The translations under genes and the position numbers were made by a program. Shown here one piece after another: positions 38,562-47,404 of a stretch of DNA of 64,000 bases. Source of the stretch: Microbaculum marinisediminis (GTDB taxonomy: Bacteria; Pseudomonadota; Alphaproteobacteria; Rhizobiales; Tepidamorphaceae); the NCBI RefSeq assembly GCF_025397915.1, contig NZ_JALIDZ010000002.1, positions 62,001 to 126,000 on the forward strand. The letters run 5' to 3'. Positions within the stretch are counted from its first letter, which is position 1; every line of letters starts with the position of its first letter. The notes below the pieces were generated by a model. The model was not told where the DNA came from, did no database searches, and saw only the letters and a list, made by a program, of their open reading frames with translations.

Positions 38562-38798
38562 TCAGCCCTTGGGCGCCGGCTTTTTCTTCTTCGCAGCGCC
38601 CTTTGCCGCGGCCTTCGCGTCCTCCGCTTCCTTGGCCAGGCGCAGCTCCTTCAATCGCGCTGTCTTCTTGCGCGTGGCCTCGATGCCGGATTCGTACTCC
38701 TGCATCGCGGACGACTTGTCCTTGTCCCGTTCGGCTTTCTGTGCCTTGCGAAAGGCTACCTCGGCCTGGGCTCGTGTCTGTTTCGATCGTTCGGCCAT
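38562..38798 (-). CDS. small basic helical hypothetical protein
   Basis: Protein of 78 aa rich in Lys, Ala and Glu, predicted as one long helix (about 5-60) and a Lys/Ala/Pro tail (KGAAKKKKPAPKG). It could bind nucleic acid. ATG at 38798 has AAAGGGA upstream. The 3' end faces the csp terminator. Similar short proteins are widely predicted in Rhizobiales, without known function. Confidence 0.65.
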   Translation of the reverse strand: MAERSKQTRAQAEVAFRKAQKAERDKDKSSAMQEYESGIEATRKKTARLKELRLAKEAEDAKAAAKGAAKKKKPAPKG

Positions 38799-38862
38799 CA
38801 CCGAATCCCTTTCTCCGGAATAGCCGGAAGCTTCCTTTTACCACGCAATCGACCGCAACCCG

Positions 38863-40137
38863 TCACGTCACCTCCCCCGTCAGCAGCGCCCAGGCCGATG
38901 CCGCCATCACCTTGGCGGAGGCGACCAGGTCGTCGATGCCAACATATTCGTCGGGCTGGTGGGCCAGATCGAGGATCCCGGGCCCGTAGGCGATACAGTC
39001 GTGCAGGTGGCCGAAGCGGGCGACATGTTTCTGATCATAGGTGCCGGGCGAGATGACGTAATCGGCCGGCTTGCCGAGCACGGTCTCGATCTCGGAGGCG
39101 ACGGCCCGCACCACGGCAGCCTCCTTGTCGGTCATGGTCGGCGGCACCGACCACAATTCCTTGAGATCATAACGGAAATTCTTGCGGTCGCGCTTCAGCC
39201 GCTCGAGCAAGTCGACGACTTCTCCCTTCACCTCGTCGTAGGTTTCCTCGATCAGGTAGCGACGGTCGACGACGACGCGGCAGGAATCGGCGACGACGGC
39301 GGAGGGCCAGCCGTCGAAATCCTCGCCGAGGCCGCCGTGGATCGAGTTGATGTTCATCGTCGACTGACGCGCGCCTTCGGGCGCGACGGGCATGTCGGTG
39401 CGCTTGGAGGCGAGGTGCGGATAGAGATCGTGCTCGAAGCGCTCCAGCACGGCGGCCATGTGGCGGATGGCGCTGTCGCCCAGAAAGGGCATGGAGCCGT
39501 GGGCGATACGGCCGTGCGTCTCGATCTGGGCCCACCAGACGCCGCGGTGGCCGAGGCAGACCCGGTCGACGTTGAGCGGCTCGGGAATGATGACATGGTC
39601 GACGCGGGGCTTCGAAAAATAGCCCTGCCGGGCAAGATAGGCGACGCCGCCATAGCCGCCGGTCTCCTCGTCGACGGTGCCGGAAATCTCCAGTGCGCCG
39701 GGGAAGTCCGGGCGCGTCTCGATCAGGGCCTCGACCGCGATGATCGCGGCGGCGATGCCGCCCTTCATGTCGCAGGCGCCGCGACCGAACACCTTGCCGT
39801 CCTTCACCACCCCGGCGAAAGGATCGACGGTCCAGCCCTTGCCAACTTCCACGACGTCCGTATGGCCGTTGAAATGGACGCACGAGCCCGGCGCCCCGCC
39901 CTCGCGGCGCGCCACCACGTTCACGCGCGGATAGCGATCGGAATCGCCCGGCGTGCCGTCGCCGCGAACATAGGCGATATCGAACCCGCGGGCGCGCATG
40001 CGCTCACCGATCAGTCGGGCACAATCCTCGTAGTCCTCGCCCGGCGGATTGATCGTCGGGATCTGGATGAGGTTGCGGGTCAGCTCGACGAGTTCGTCGG
40101 TCTTCGCCTCGATACTGGCGAACAGCGCGTCGCGCAT
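38863..40137 (-). CDS. M20 family deacylase (ArgE/DapE type)
   Basis: Zinc-dependent amidohydrolase of 424 aa. Metal-ligand motifs: NGHTDVV (His, Asp), GRGACDMKGG (bridging Asp), TVDEETGG (catalytic Glu-Glu), IIPEPLN and a C-terminal DQKHVAR His. The dimerisation domain lies between. The family includes acetylornithine deacetylase, succinyl-diaminopimelate desuccinylase and related deacylases; the sequence is closest in form to the broad ArgE/DapE-type acyl deacylases without clear assignment. ATG at 40137 follows GGAGGAA. Adjacent to nothing that fixes its pathway. Confidence 0.88.
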   Translation of the reverse strand: MRDALFASIEAKTDELVELTRNLIQIPTINPPGEDYEDCARLIGERMRARGFDIAYVRGDGTPGDSDRYPRVNVVARREGGAPGSCVHFNGHTDVVEVGKGWTVDPFAGVVKDGKVFGRGACDMKGGIAAAIIAVEALIETRPDFPGALEISGTVDEETGGYGGVAYLARQGYFSKPRVDHVIIPEPLNVDRVCLGHRGVWWAQIETHGRIAHGSMPFLGDSAIRHMAAVLERFEHDLYPHLASKRTDMPVAPEGARQSTMNINSIHGGLGEDFDGWPSAVVADSCRVVVDRRYLIEETYDEVKGEVVDLLERLKRDRKNFRYDLKELWSVPPTMTDKEAAVVRAVASEIETVLGKPADYVISPGTYDQKHVARFGHLHDCIAYGPGILDLAHQPDEYVGIDDLVASAKVMAASAWALLTGEVT

Positions 40138-40257
40138 GCGATTCCTCCGTTTCGCGCCAGTGTTCCCGGCTATTCCCGCCTCGGCAAGAGGAGACCTTGT
40201 GTCGGGTCGCCAATTCGTGAATGCGCTCCGCACCCCGTTGGCCTATTCTGACCTCCC

Positions 40258-41091
40258 ATGCGATCGCGAGGCCGGATCGAAACGATTATGGCCGTGGCAA
40301 TGTGCCTTTTCGCCGCGACGGGTCTTGTCGCGCCGGAGCCCGCATGGGCGCAGGACGAGACCGCCGTCGACCTGGAACTCGTCATCGCCGTCGACGTGTC
40401 GCTGAGCATGGATCTCGACGAACAGGCGCTGCAGCGCGAAGGCTACGTCAAGGCGTTCCTCGATCCGCGTGTCATCAACGCCATCGAACAGGGGATACAC
40501 GGCAAGATAGCGGTGGCCTATGTCGAATGGGCCGGCGCGATCTCGCAATACGTGACGATTAACTGGCTGCAGATCGACGGGAAGGCGGCGGCGGCCGAGA
40601 TGTCAGCCTTGCTGGCGGAAGCGCCGATCGCCCGCCTGCGCCGCACGTCGATCAGCGGCGCGCTGATCTTTTCCGGCAAGCTGTTCGAAAACAACGGCTA
40701 CCGGGGCTTGCGTCGCGTCATCGACGTGTCCGGTGACGGGCCGAACAATCAGGGGAGCCGCGCCGATCTCGCGCGCGACACGGTGATCTCCCAGGGCATC
40801 ACCATCAATGGGCTGCCCTTCGTGCCCGACCCGGACGGACCGCTGTCGCTGTTCGACCTGACCGAGCTCGACATCTACTACGAGGATTGCGTGATCGGCG
40901 GGCCTGGCGCCTTCTCGCTTCCCGTCCGATCGGCGTCCGAGTTCGCCGAGTCCATTCGCAACAAGCTGGTCCTGGAGATCGCCGGTACGCAGCGGCCGAA
41001 ACTGATCCGGACATCGGCGGCATCGCCACGGGTTCCCTGCGATATCGGCGAACGCCAATGGCATATGTTCATGGACGGAGACCGCCCTTAA
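40258..41091 (+). CDS. DUF1194 VWA-like secreted protein
   Basis: Protein of 277 aa with a signal peptide (MAVAMCLFAATGLVAPEPAWAQ) and a von Willebrand A-like fold: MIDAS motif LVIAVDVSLSMD near residue 47, later RTSISGALIFSG and IDVSGDGPNNQGS. This pattern is DUF1194, common in Rhizobiales. ATG at 40258 is taken; ATG at 40288 is possible. Divergent from the M20 deacylase gene. The function of DUF1194 proteins is not known. Confidence 0.85.
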   Translation: MRSRGRIETIMAVAMCLFAATGLVAPEPAWAQDETAVDLELVIAVDVSLSMDLDEQALQREGYVKAFLDPRVINAIEQGIHGKIAVAYVEWAGAISQYVTINWLQIDGKAAAAEMSALLAEAPIARLRRTSISGALIFSGKLFENNGYRGLRRVIDVSGDGPNNQGSRADLARDTVISQGITINGLPFVPDPDGPLSLFDLTELDIYYEDCVIGGPGAFSLPVRSASEFAESIRNKLVLEIAGTQRPKLIRTSAASPRVPCDIGERQWHMFMDGDRP

Positions 41092-41099
41092 GGCACCTC

Positions 41100-41137
41100 G
41101 TCTTCAGAGCGCGCCCAGGTCTTCAGAGCGCGCCCAG
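41100..41137. repeat. exact 19-bp tandem duplication over a stop codon
   Basis: GTCTTCAGAGCGCGCCCAG occurs twice in tandem (41100-41118 and 41119-41137). On the reverse strand the second copy encodes the last residues and TGA stop of the GntR regulator; the first copy lies just downstream, a recent slippage or duplication. Confidence 0.9.
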
Positions 41138-41851
41138 CCCGAGTCGCGTCAACAGCTCGACCAGCATCGTGCCGCTGCGCTTGCGGTGGTGTTGGTGCGC
41201 CGCGAATGCGGCTTCGGGATCACGGTCGCGGATCGCCTCGACGACGGCGCGATGATCCTCGTTGGATTCGGTGGGAAGCGGCCTCAGCATCAGCGTCGAC
41301 ATCCGCGCCCGGTGCGCCTGATCGCGCATGGTCGCCACGATATCGCCCAAGCGCTTGTTGCCGGACCCGGCCACCAGCAGATCGTGGAAGCGCTCGTCCG
41401 CCTTGGCCCAGGCCTTCAGATCCTCGCGCTTGAGCGCCTTGTCCATGTCGGCCACCGATCTGTCCAGCGCGGCCAACTCGGCCGGCGGCAGGCCGCGCGC
41501 GGCGGCGAGCGAGGCGGCGGTCGCCTCGAGACTGGTCAAGACGTCGTAGATCTCGCGCATGTCGTCGGGCGAGACCGGCCTGACGCGCATGCCGTGGCGG
41601 GGACGGATTTCGACGAGCCCCTCCTCGGCAAGACGGATCAGCGCCTCGCGCACCGGCGTGCGGCTCATGCCGAGCATGTCGGCGACTTCCGTTTCCAGCA
41701 TCTGGACGCCGGCCGGCAATTCGTTCTCAAGGATCCGCCGCCGGATCTCGCCGAAGGCGCGCTCGCGCTGCGACCGATCCTCAGCCGCGGCGTCTTTCGC
41801 GGCGGCATCCGATTTGCGTCGCCCCCGGGTGCCCGACGAGGCCTGTGCCAT
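41123..41851 (-). CDS. GntR-family regulator (FCD subfamily)
   Basis: Repressor of 242 aa. The N-terminal winged helix has ERAFGEIRRRILENELPAG and ADMLGMSRTPVREALIRLAEEGLVE. The C-terminal all-helical FCD ligand domain has the metal-site pattern DERFHDLL and EDHRAVVEAIRDRD. ATG at 41851 follows a GGGGA site; the frame is open to 42925 only because it overlaps the antisense of the exporter gene. Divergent from the EamA exporter, so it probably controls it and itself. The stop lies in a 19-bp duplication. Confidence 0.9.
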   Translation of the reverse strand: MAQASSGTRGRRKSDAAAKDAAAEDRSQRERAFGEIRRRILENELPAGVQMLETEVADMLGMSRTPVREALIRLAEEGLVEIRPRHGMRVRPVSPDDMREIYDVLTSLEATAASLAAARGLPPAELAALDRSVADMDKALKREDLKAWAKADERFHDLLVAGSGNKRLGDIVATMRDQAHRARMSTLMLRPLPTESNEDHRAVVEAIRDRDPEAAFAAHQHHRKRSGTMLVELLTRLGLGAL

Positions 41852-41908
41852 GGTTCGTCCCCAACAATGCTCCACTGGGGGCGTTCTATGCCTTTCCGCA
41901 GCCATCCC

Positions 41909-41920
41909 ACAAGCAGTTGT
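41909..41920. promoter_or_regulatory. ACAA-N4-TTGT candidate GntR operator
   Basis: A perfect inverted repeat acaa-gcag-ttgt lies 58 bp upstream of the GntR start and in the divergent region with the EamA gene. Short ACAA/TTGT-type dyads are common sites for FCD regulators. Confidence 0.3.
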
Positions 41921-42127
41921 TGGTTGCCGATCGGAAACGCGCTCGCCCCGCCCACGACGTATGCATTGTTCGCGCCCCAACCATACCGCGAAACCGATTG
42001 ACCTTTGCGCATCCGATGTCGGAATAGCAAAGTGCGGAAAGTGCTTCGCGCGAACGATGTGTGGATCCGGTCCAGTGCCCCGCCTGCAGACATCACCTTC
42101 CTTGACGCGTAACAGGCCGGTCGCGCC

Positions 42128-43021
42128 GTGACGGTCCTGTCCGATGCCGACGAGCAATCGCTGAGGCTGCGCGGCATCCTGCTGATGATTGTTGCGGGGC
42201 TTTGCTTTTCCGCGCTTGATACCTGCGCCAAGCTGCTGGTCGCCGAATTCGCCGCGATTCAGGTGGTTTTCGTTCGTTTCCTCGGCCATCTCCTGCTGAC
42301 GGTCGGTGGCGTCGGGCCACGCAATCTGCCCTCGGTGTGGCGTACCAAGCGCCCGGTCCTGATGATCGTGCGCGGATTGCTCTTGTTCGGCTCGACGCTC
42401 GGCAATTTCATGGCGCTGCGCTATCTGGCGCTGTCGGAGACCGTCTCGATCTTCTTCTCCTCGCCGTTCCTCGTGGCGATCATTGCCGGCCCGATACTCG
42501 GCGAATGGATCGGCCCGCGCCGTTGGGCCGCGGTTCTGTTCGGTTTCGCCGGCGTTCTCGTCGTGACGCAACCGGGCACCGCCGGTTTTCATTGGGCTGC
42601 CTTGTACTCGATCTCGGCGAGCTGCTGCTACGCACTCTATGCCATCGTTACCCGCATCCTGGCGGCGACCGATTCGAACAGGGCCCAGCAATTCTACGCC
42701 TCGCTCGTGGGCACGCTGGCCTTTCTGCCGGCCATGCCGTTCGTGTGGGTCTGGCCGCAGGATCTGCTTTCCGTTGCGCTGATGGCGGGCACGGGAGTCT
42801 TCGGCTTTGTCGGACACGGCTTCCTGATTACCGCGCACCGCTATGCGCCCGCCGCCATCCTCTCGCCGTTCGTCTACGTGCAGATCATCTGGATGACCCT
42901 GTTCGGCTTCGCCGTGTTCGGCCATGTACCGACGACGGCCAACCTGTTGGGGGCGGGCATCGTGGTCGCTTCAGGCCTCTATCTGCTGTTCCGCGAACGT
43001 GCCGTCAAAGCCCCGCAATAG
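42128..43021 (+). CDS. EamA/DMT-superfamily exporter
   Basis: Inner-membrane protein of 297 aa with ten hydrophobic segments in two EamA repeats (first ILLMIVAGLCFSALDTCAKLL, second ALYSISASCCYALYAIVTRIL). The ends of the repeats have the usual acidic turn (GEWIGPRR). It resembles metabolite exporters of the RhaT/EamA type. GTG at 42128 is the apparent start. Divergent from the GntR regulator. Confidence 0.87.
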   Translation: MTVLSDADEQSLRLRGILLMIVAGLCFSALDTCAKLLVAEFAAIQVVFVRFLGHLLLTVGGVGPRNLPSVWRTKRPVLMIVRGLLLFGSTLGNFMALRYLALSETVSIFFSSPFLVAIIAGPILGEWIGPRRWAAVLFGFAGVLVVTQPGTAGFHWAALYSISASCCYALYAIVTRILAATDSNRAQQFYASLVGTLAFLPAMPFVWVWPQDLLSVALMAGTGVFGFVGHGFLITAHRYAPAAILSPFVYVQIIWMTLFGFAVFGHVPTTANLLGAGIVVASGLYLLFRERAVKAPQ

Positions 43022-43118
43022 GCGACAAACACTTTGCCTTTCGGGGCGAATTTCCTAGAACCGGACAAACGGCTAGGCTCCTCTTCGGACGTGTACGCAA
43101 CCAAGAAGGCTACATACG

Positions 43119-44084
43119 ATGACGAAACGCCATCTCCTGATGACCGGCCCGATGATGCGGATGGTGATGGAGCAGCTCGACGCCGCTTACACAGTGCATC
43201 GGCTGTGGGAAGCCGAGGACGCCGACGCGATGATCGGCGAGATCAGCGACAAGATCGAGGCGATCGCTGTCGGCCCGCACACGCCCGTCGACGGCCCCCT
43301 GATGAGCCGCTTGCCCAACCTCAAGATCGTCTCGAATTTCGGTGTCGGCTACGACACGGTCGACGCGAAATGGGCCGGCGCGCATGGCATCTACGTCACC
43401 AACACACCGGATGTGCTGACCGAGGAAGTCGCCGACACGACACTCGGCCTGCTGCTGATGACCGTGCGCCAGCTGTCCGAATCCGAACGTTATTTGCGCG
43501 CCGGGCGCTGGGAGACGGAAGGTCCCTTCCCGCTCACCAAGGCTTCGCTGCGCGACCGTCGCATCGGCATCGTCGGTCTCGGCCGCATCGGCAAGGCGAT
43601 CGCCCGCCGGCTCGACGCCTTCAGGGTGCCTGTCGTCTATCACGGCCGCAGCGAGCAGGCGGACGTCCCCTATGGCTATTACGCCAATCTGGTGGACATG
43701 GCGCGCGACGTCGACATCCTGCTGTCGGTCGCACCGGGCGGCACCGCGACCAATCACATGATCAACGCCGAGGTCCTCGACGCCCTCGGCCCGGACGGTA
43801 TCCTGATCAATGTCGGGCGCGGCTCCGTGGTCGACGAAAAGGCCCTGGTGGAGGCGCTGAAGAGCGGCACGATCCTCTCGGCGGGACTCGATGTGTTCGA
43901 GGACGAACCACACGTGCCGGCAGACCTGATCGAGATGGAACACGTGGTGCTTCTGCCGCATGTGGGCTCGGCGTCGGTCCACACGCGCAACCAGATGGGT
44001 CAGCTGTGCGTGGACAATCTCAAGTCTTACTTCGAGACCGGAAAGCCGCTGACGCCGGTCGTGGAAACACCCCTGCGGGACTGA
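43119..44084 (+). CDS. D-2-hydroxyacid dehydrogenase
   Basis: NAD(P)-dependent dehydrogenase of 321 aa, reducing 2-oxoacids such as glyoxylate or hydroxypyruvate. The nucleotide loop is GIVGLGRIGKAIARRL, and the catalytic residues are Arg in NVGRGSVVD, Glu in FEDEP and His in LLPHVGSA. Substrate-loop NFGVGYDTVD is typical. It resembles the GhrB group. It is 10 bp ahead of a protease-inhibitor-like gene, perhaps co-transcribed. Confidence 0.9.
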   Translation: MTKRHLLMTGPMMRMVMEQLDAAYTVHRLWEAEDADAMIGEISDKIEAIAVGPHTPVDGPLMSRLPNLKIVSNFGVGYDTVDAKWAGAHGIYVTNTPDVLTEEVADTTLGLLLMTVRQLSESERYLRAGRWETEGPFPLTKASLRDRRIGIVGLGRIGKAIARRLDAFRVPVVYHGRSEQADVPYGYYANLVDMARDVDILLSVAPGGTATNHMINAEVLDALGPDGILINVGRGSVVDEKALVEALKSGTILSAGLDVFEDEPHVPADLIEMEHVVLLPHVGSASVHTRNQMGQLCVDNLKSYFETGKPLTPVVETPLRD

Positions 44085-44095
44085 AGGAAACCCTG

Positions 44096-44482
44096 ATGCG
44101 AAAGACGCTCGCCTCCCTCGCGGCCCTCGGGCTCGCAACGCTTTTCTGCGCCACGCCCGGCACGGCCGCGGAAATCGATGTCCGACAGATGGACCTGACG
44201 GAAGGCCCGTGGGCCCTCGGTACGGAAGGGGAGACCTGCCAGCTCATACTCGGCGACGCGGAGGTCGAAGGCGGCCGCCATCTCGATGGCGGCGCCGAAT
44301 GCAGCGGGATCAATCCGGCGCTGGGCCAGGCCACCAAGTGGCGCATCGACGTGCCCCACGAGTTGGTGTTCCTGAACGACGGCGGCAGGGTGCTGGCGAA
44401 GATGAACTACGACGAGGCGAAGTCGGTCTTCACGGGAATCTCGGCCAACGGCGACCCGTTGGTGCTTTCGCAATCCGAGTAG
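44096..44482 (+). CDS. AprI/Inh-like periplasmic protease inhibitor
   Basis: Protein of 128 aa with a signal peptide (LASLAALGLATLFCATPGTAA). Mature domain: GPWALGTEGETCQLILG, GGAECSG, two Cys forming a likely disulfide, then KWRIDVPHELVFLNDGGRVLAKM and a final strand ending in GISANGDPLVL. This matches the Inh/AprI beta-barrel family (also Brucella Omp19), which inhibit proteases. ATG at 44096 follows AAGGAAA. The target protease is unknown. Confidence 0.78.
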   Translation: MRKTLASLAALGLATLFCATPGTAAEIDVRQMDLTEGPWALGTEGETCQLILGDAEVEGGRHLDGGAECSGINPALGQATKWRIDVPHELVFLNDGGRVLAKMNYDEAKSVFTGISANGDPLVLSQSE

Positions 44483-44534
44483 CCGGCCACGCGTGTAGCC
44501 GGCCGCCTTAGAAGAAGGCCGCGCCCCGGCGACG

Positions 44535-45131
44535 TCAGGTCTTCCACCAGACCGTCAGCGTTACGTTTGCCGCGGGGTCGAGGACCTCGGCCGGATCGGC
44601 GACGAGGCCGGCGTCCCGCAACACGTCGTTCGCCGTCCTGCCGGGCTCCAGACCGGAAAACACTGTGGTCCCCTCGCCCAGGACGACGTCTTCGGCGCGC
44701 GCCAGATCGAAGGCGTCATAGCCGACCGCCAGGAAGAAATCGAAGACCGGCTGGCCGCCGGGCACCGCGATCGTGCCGCCGCCGGGCGCGACCTCGTGCA
44801 ACGCCTCGGCAAGGGGCATGCCGGCCGGATTCCACCACCAGCAGCCCTCCCCTATCTCCAGGGTCTGTATCCGTCGCGTCAGCACCAGGCGCCGGCGGCG
44901 CGCGTAGTTCGGATTGGCCTCGTGACCGAGACGGCCGAGAACGGTCACGGTCGCTTCGTTGAGGGCGGCCTGGAAACGGCGCCAGTCGGCTTCGTTGCGT
45001 AGCGCAGGCGGCGTCAGACCGTCGACCCCCGCGATGAAATCATCGGCGGAGACGATGGCGTGGCCGTGGACCCGGTAGCCCGCCGGCACCCCGTGCCGGG
45101 CGCGAATGATACCGGGATCCGGCCAGCTCAT
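44535..45131 (-). CDS. DHFR/RibD-like reductase domain protein
   Basis: Protein of 198 aa resembling the dihydrofolate reductase/RibD C-terminal fold. Seen: GHAIVSADDFIAGVDGLTPP (like the start of these reductases), ATVTVLGRLGHE (NADPH region), RRLVLTRR, and GGTIAVPGGQPVFDFFL, the GGxxLFxxFL-like motif. The usual catalytic residues are not confirmed. A gap of 24 bp separates it from the YdhR-like gene on the same strand. Confidence 0.55.
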   Translation of the reverse strand: MSWPDPGIIRARHGVPAGYRVHGHAIVSADDFIAGVDGLTPPALRNEADWRRFQAALNEATVTVLGRLGHEANPNYARRRRLVLTRRIQTLEIGEGCWWWNPAGMPLAEALHEVAPGGGTIAVPGGQPVFDFFLAVGYDAFDLARAEDVVLGEGTTVFSGLEPGRTANDVLRDAGLVADPAEVLDPAANVTLTVWWKT

Positions 45132-45155
45132 CGTTTGTCTCGCGCGGCCTTCTAC

Positions 45156-45461
45156 TCAGGCGTTCTTGAACCGGGTGATCTCCGAGAGGCCTTCGTTGAT
45201 GTCGAAGACCTTCGCCCGAATGTCCTTGATGCCGAAGGAGGCGAGGCGTGCGGCGTGCATGTCCTTGTAGGCGAGCGCGCTCGGCTCGTCCTTGAAATAG
45301 TAGATGCCACCGGCGATGCCTTCGGCCTCGTTTTCCGTCCACGCCTTCCAGATCAGGCCGGGCTCGGCGGCGATACTGTCGGCCAAATCCTTGAGCGCCT
45401 TCGCGCCGTCCGCGCCCCAGGGGCCGGGATAGGGGAAATCGAATTGCAGGATCGTCGCCAT
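45156..45461 (-). CDS. YdhR-family protein
   Basis: Small dimeric alpha/beta-barrel protein of 101 aa, starting MATILQFDFPYPGPWG with the helix-strand unit KAWTENEAEGIAGGIYYFKDEPSALAYKDMHAARL, matching YdhR putative monooxygenases. ATG at 45461 has GGAGAT upstream. The reading frame continues to 45533 without a site. Same fold type as the gene at 9660-9965. Confidence 0.8.
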   Translation of the reverse strand: MATILQFDFPYPGPWGADGAKALKDLADSIAAEPGLIWKAWTENEAEGIAGGIYYFKDEPSALAYKDMHAARLASFGIKDIRAKVFDINEGLSEITRFKNA

Positions 45462-45539
45462 TGATATCTCCAGAGATTGCGTTCGGTAGAGATTGCGTAT
45501 GGTCAGGGCGGAGAACCTAGACGCCGCCCCCACGCCAGA

Positions 45540-46517
45540 TCAATCGGCGACCTTGCCGCCGAGCTCGTCCTCGATGTGATAACGGATGATCGAATCGAAG
45601 TCGGGATCGGCCTCAAACCCGAGCGAAAGCGCGCGATCCGTCGCGAAATTCTGCGGCCAGCCGGCGACGATCCCGCGAATGAAATCGTCGGGCACGAACG
45701 TCACGCGGTCCGCGACCTTGTCGCCGGCCACGCGGCGCAGGGCATCGAGCATCTCGCGAATCGATACGCAATGGCCCGGCATCGACAGGTTGCGCCGCGG
45801 GCCGACCTTGTCGCCGTCGAGACCGGCGGCGTGGATAAGGAACTGCGTCGCCGCACGGGGGCTGGCGACCCAGTGGCGCACCGTCTCGTCCACCGGACAG
45901 ACCGCGTCCACGCCGGCAAGCGGCTCGCGCAGGATGCCGGAGAAGAAACTCGACGCCGCCTTGTTGGGCTTGCCGGGCCGGATGCAGACCGTGGGCAGGC
46001 GGATACCGATGCCGTCGACCAGGCTCTTGCGGGTGTAGTCGGCCAGAAGCAGCTCGGCGCACGCCTTCTGGGTGCCATACGAGGTCAGCGGCTGATGGAA
46101 GAAATCGTCCGGGATCGGCTCGGGGAACGGCGCGCCGTAGACGGCAATCGAACTGGCGAAGACGATCCGCGGGACGTTTCCGGCGCGGCGCGCCGCCTCC
46201 AGCAGGTTCAGGACGCCGGTCAGGTTGACCCGGTAGCCCTTGTCGAAGTCGGTCTCCGCCTCGCCGGACACCACGGCGGCGAGATGGAAAATCACGTCCG
46301 GCGTATTCTCGAGCAGCGTGTCCGCCTCGCCGGGAGCCGACAAATCGGTGACGCGGGTCTCGACGGCGAACGGCGCGTCCGCGGGCCCCACCGGCTCGAC
46401 CACGTCCTGCAACGTGACGCGATCGATCTTCCGGCCGTTCAAAGTGCCGTCGCGGGCGAGTCTCTCGACAAGCTTGCGGCCGATCATGCCGCCGCCACCG
46501 GTGATGAGGATATCCAT
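45540..46517 (-). CDS. denD: D-erythronate dehydrogenase-like epimerase-family protein
   Basis: Extended SDR of 325 aa. TGGGGMIGRKLVERL binds NAD; ASSIAVYG and YGTQKACAE carry the catalytic Ser and Tyr-x-x-x-Lys. IRLPTVCIRPGKPNKAASSFFSGILREPLAG is the pattern of DenD, which oxidises D-erythronate in four-carbon acid-sugar catabolism. ATG at 46517 follows AGGAG, 10 bp after the preceding SDR gene, so both form an operon. Other members of that pathway (DenK, HyI) are not in view, so the substrate is inferred. Confidence 0.75.
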   Translation of the reverse strand: MDILITGGGGMIGRKLVERLARDGTLNGRKIDRVTLQDVVEPVGPADAPFAVETRVTDLSAPGEADTLLENTPDVIFHLAAVVSGEAETDFDKGYRVNLTGVLNLLEAARRAGNVPRIVFASSIAVYGAPFPEPIPDDFFHQPLTSYGTQKACAELLLADYTRKSLVDGIGIRLPTVCIRPGKPNKAASSFFSGILREPLAGVDAVCPVDETVRHWVASPRAATQFLIHAAGLDGDKVGPRRNLSMPGHCVSIREMLDALRRVAGDKVADRVTFVPDDFIRGIVAGWPQNFATDRALSLGFEADPDFDSIIRYHIEDELGGKVAD

Positions 46518-46527
46518 GACCGTTCTC

Positions 46528-47283
46528 CTAGAGCGCGAAGCCACCGTCGACGAGATGGATCTGGCCTGTCGTGTAGGACGACTCGTCGGAGGCAAGATAG
46601 ACCGCAAGCATGGCGACCTCCTCGGCCGTGCCGAGCCGCCCCATCGGCTGGCGATCGATGAACGCCTGGCGCACGGCCGTCTCGTCCTGACCTGTCTCCG
46701 CAGCCAGCGTGGCGATGCGCTGGTCCAGCGACGGCGACTGGATGGTACCGGGACAGATCGCGTTGCAGCGAACGCCCCGCTTTATGAAATCCGCGGCGAC
46801 CGCCTTGGACAGGCCGATCACGGCAGCCTTGCTGGCGCCATAGACGTAACGGTTCGGAATACCGCGCACAGAGCCCGCCCCCGAGGCCACATTGACAATC
46901 GAGCCCGAGCCCTTTTCCAGCATGCCCGGCAGGAACGCGCGGATCGTGCGGTGCATCGCCTTGACGTTGAGGTCGAAGGAAAAGTCCCAGTCGTCTTCCG
47001 AGCAGTCGAGCACGGTGCCGTGATGCACGAAGCCGGCGGCGTTGAACAGGATGTCGACCGGACCGACCGACTCGGCGGCGGCGGTCACCGCGTCGGTATC
47101 GCGCACATCGAGGCGCAGGGTTCGCGCTATCCCACCGTCCGAAAGCGCGGAAAGACCGGCCTCGTCGATATCGGTGGCAATCACCGCTGCGCCCTCGGCG
47201 GCGAAGGCCATCGCCGTGGCCTTGCCGATACCCGCCGCGGCGGCTGTAACGAACGCGGTCTTGCCTTTGAGCCTTCCAGTCAT
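46528..47283 (-). CDS. SDR oxidoreductase, BDH2/DHRS6-like
   Basis: Classical SDR of 251 aa: TAAAAGIGKATAMAFA (NAD, with Asp in VIATDIDE selecting NAD), catalytic Ser in NVASGAGSVRG and YGASK. Several stretches match human BDH2/DHRS6 by recall (LFNAAGFVHHGTVLDC, DWDFSFDLNV, KAAVIGLSKAVAADFI). Bacterial relatives oxidise acid sugars such as 2-keto-3-deoxy-L-fuconate. ATG at 47283 has GGAGGA upstream; an ATG at 47286 is also in place. Same operon as the DenD-like gene. Confidence 0.85.
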   Translation of the reverse strand: MTGRLKGKTAFVTAAAAGIGKATAMAFAAEGAAVIATDIDEAGLSALSDGGIARTLRLDVRDTDAVTAAAESVGPVDILFNAAGFVHHGTVLDCSEDDWDFSFDLNVKAMHRTIRAFLPGMLEKGSGSIVNVASGAGSVRGIPNRYVYGASKAAVIGLSKAVAADFIKRGVRCNAICPGTIQSPSLDQRIATLAAETGQDETAVRQAFIDRQPMGRLGTAEEVAMLAVYLASDESSYTTGQIHLVDGGFAL

Positions 47284-47404
47284 CATTTCCTCCGTCTGCC
47301 GCCGGTCTTTCTGCCGGCACCTCAGAAGCGTTATTGTGTCCGCGCGCGCGGCGCAACCGCCGAGGCCAACCATCACCTATGCTCGTTCGAGGAAGCTCGA
47401 CATC

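Noticed and set aside
41852-42925. Upstream continuation of the GntR frame to 600 codons, suggesting a fusion
   Set aside because: The extension is antisense to the EamA gene and low complexity; the ATG at 41851 begins the winged helix.
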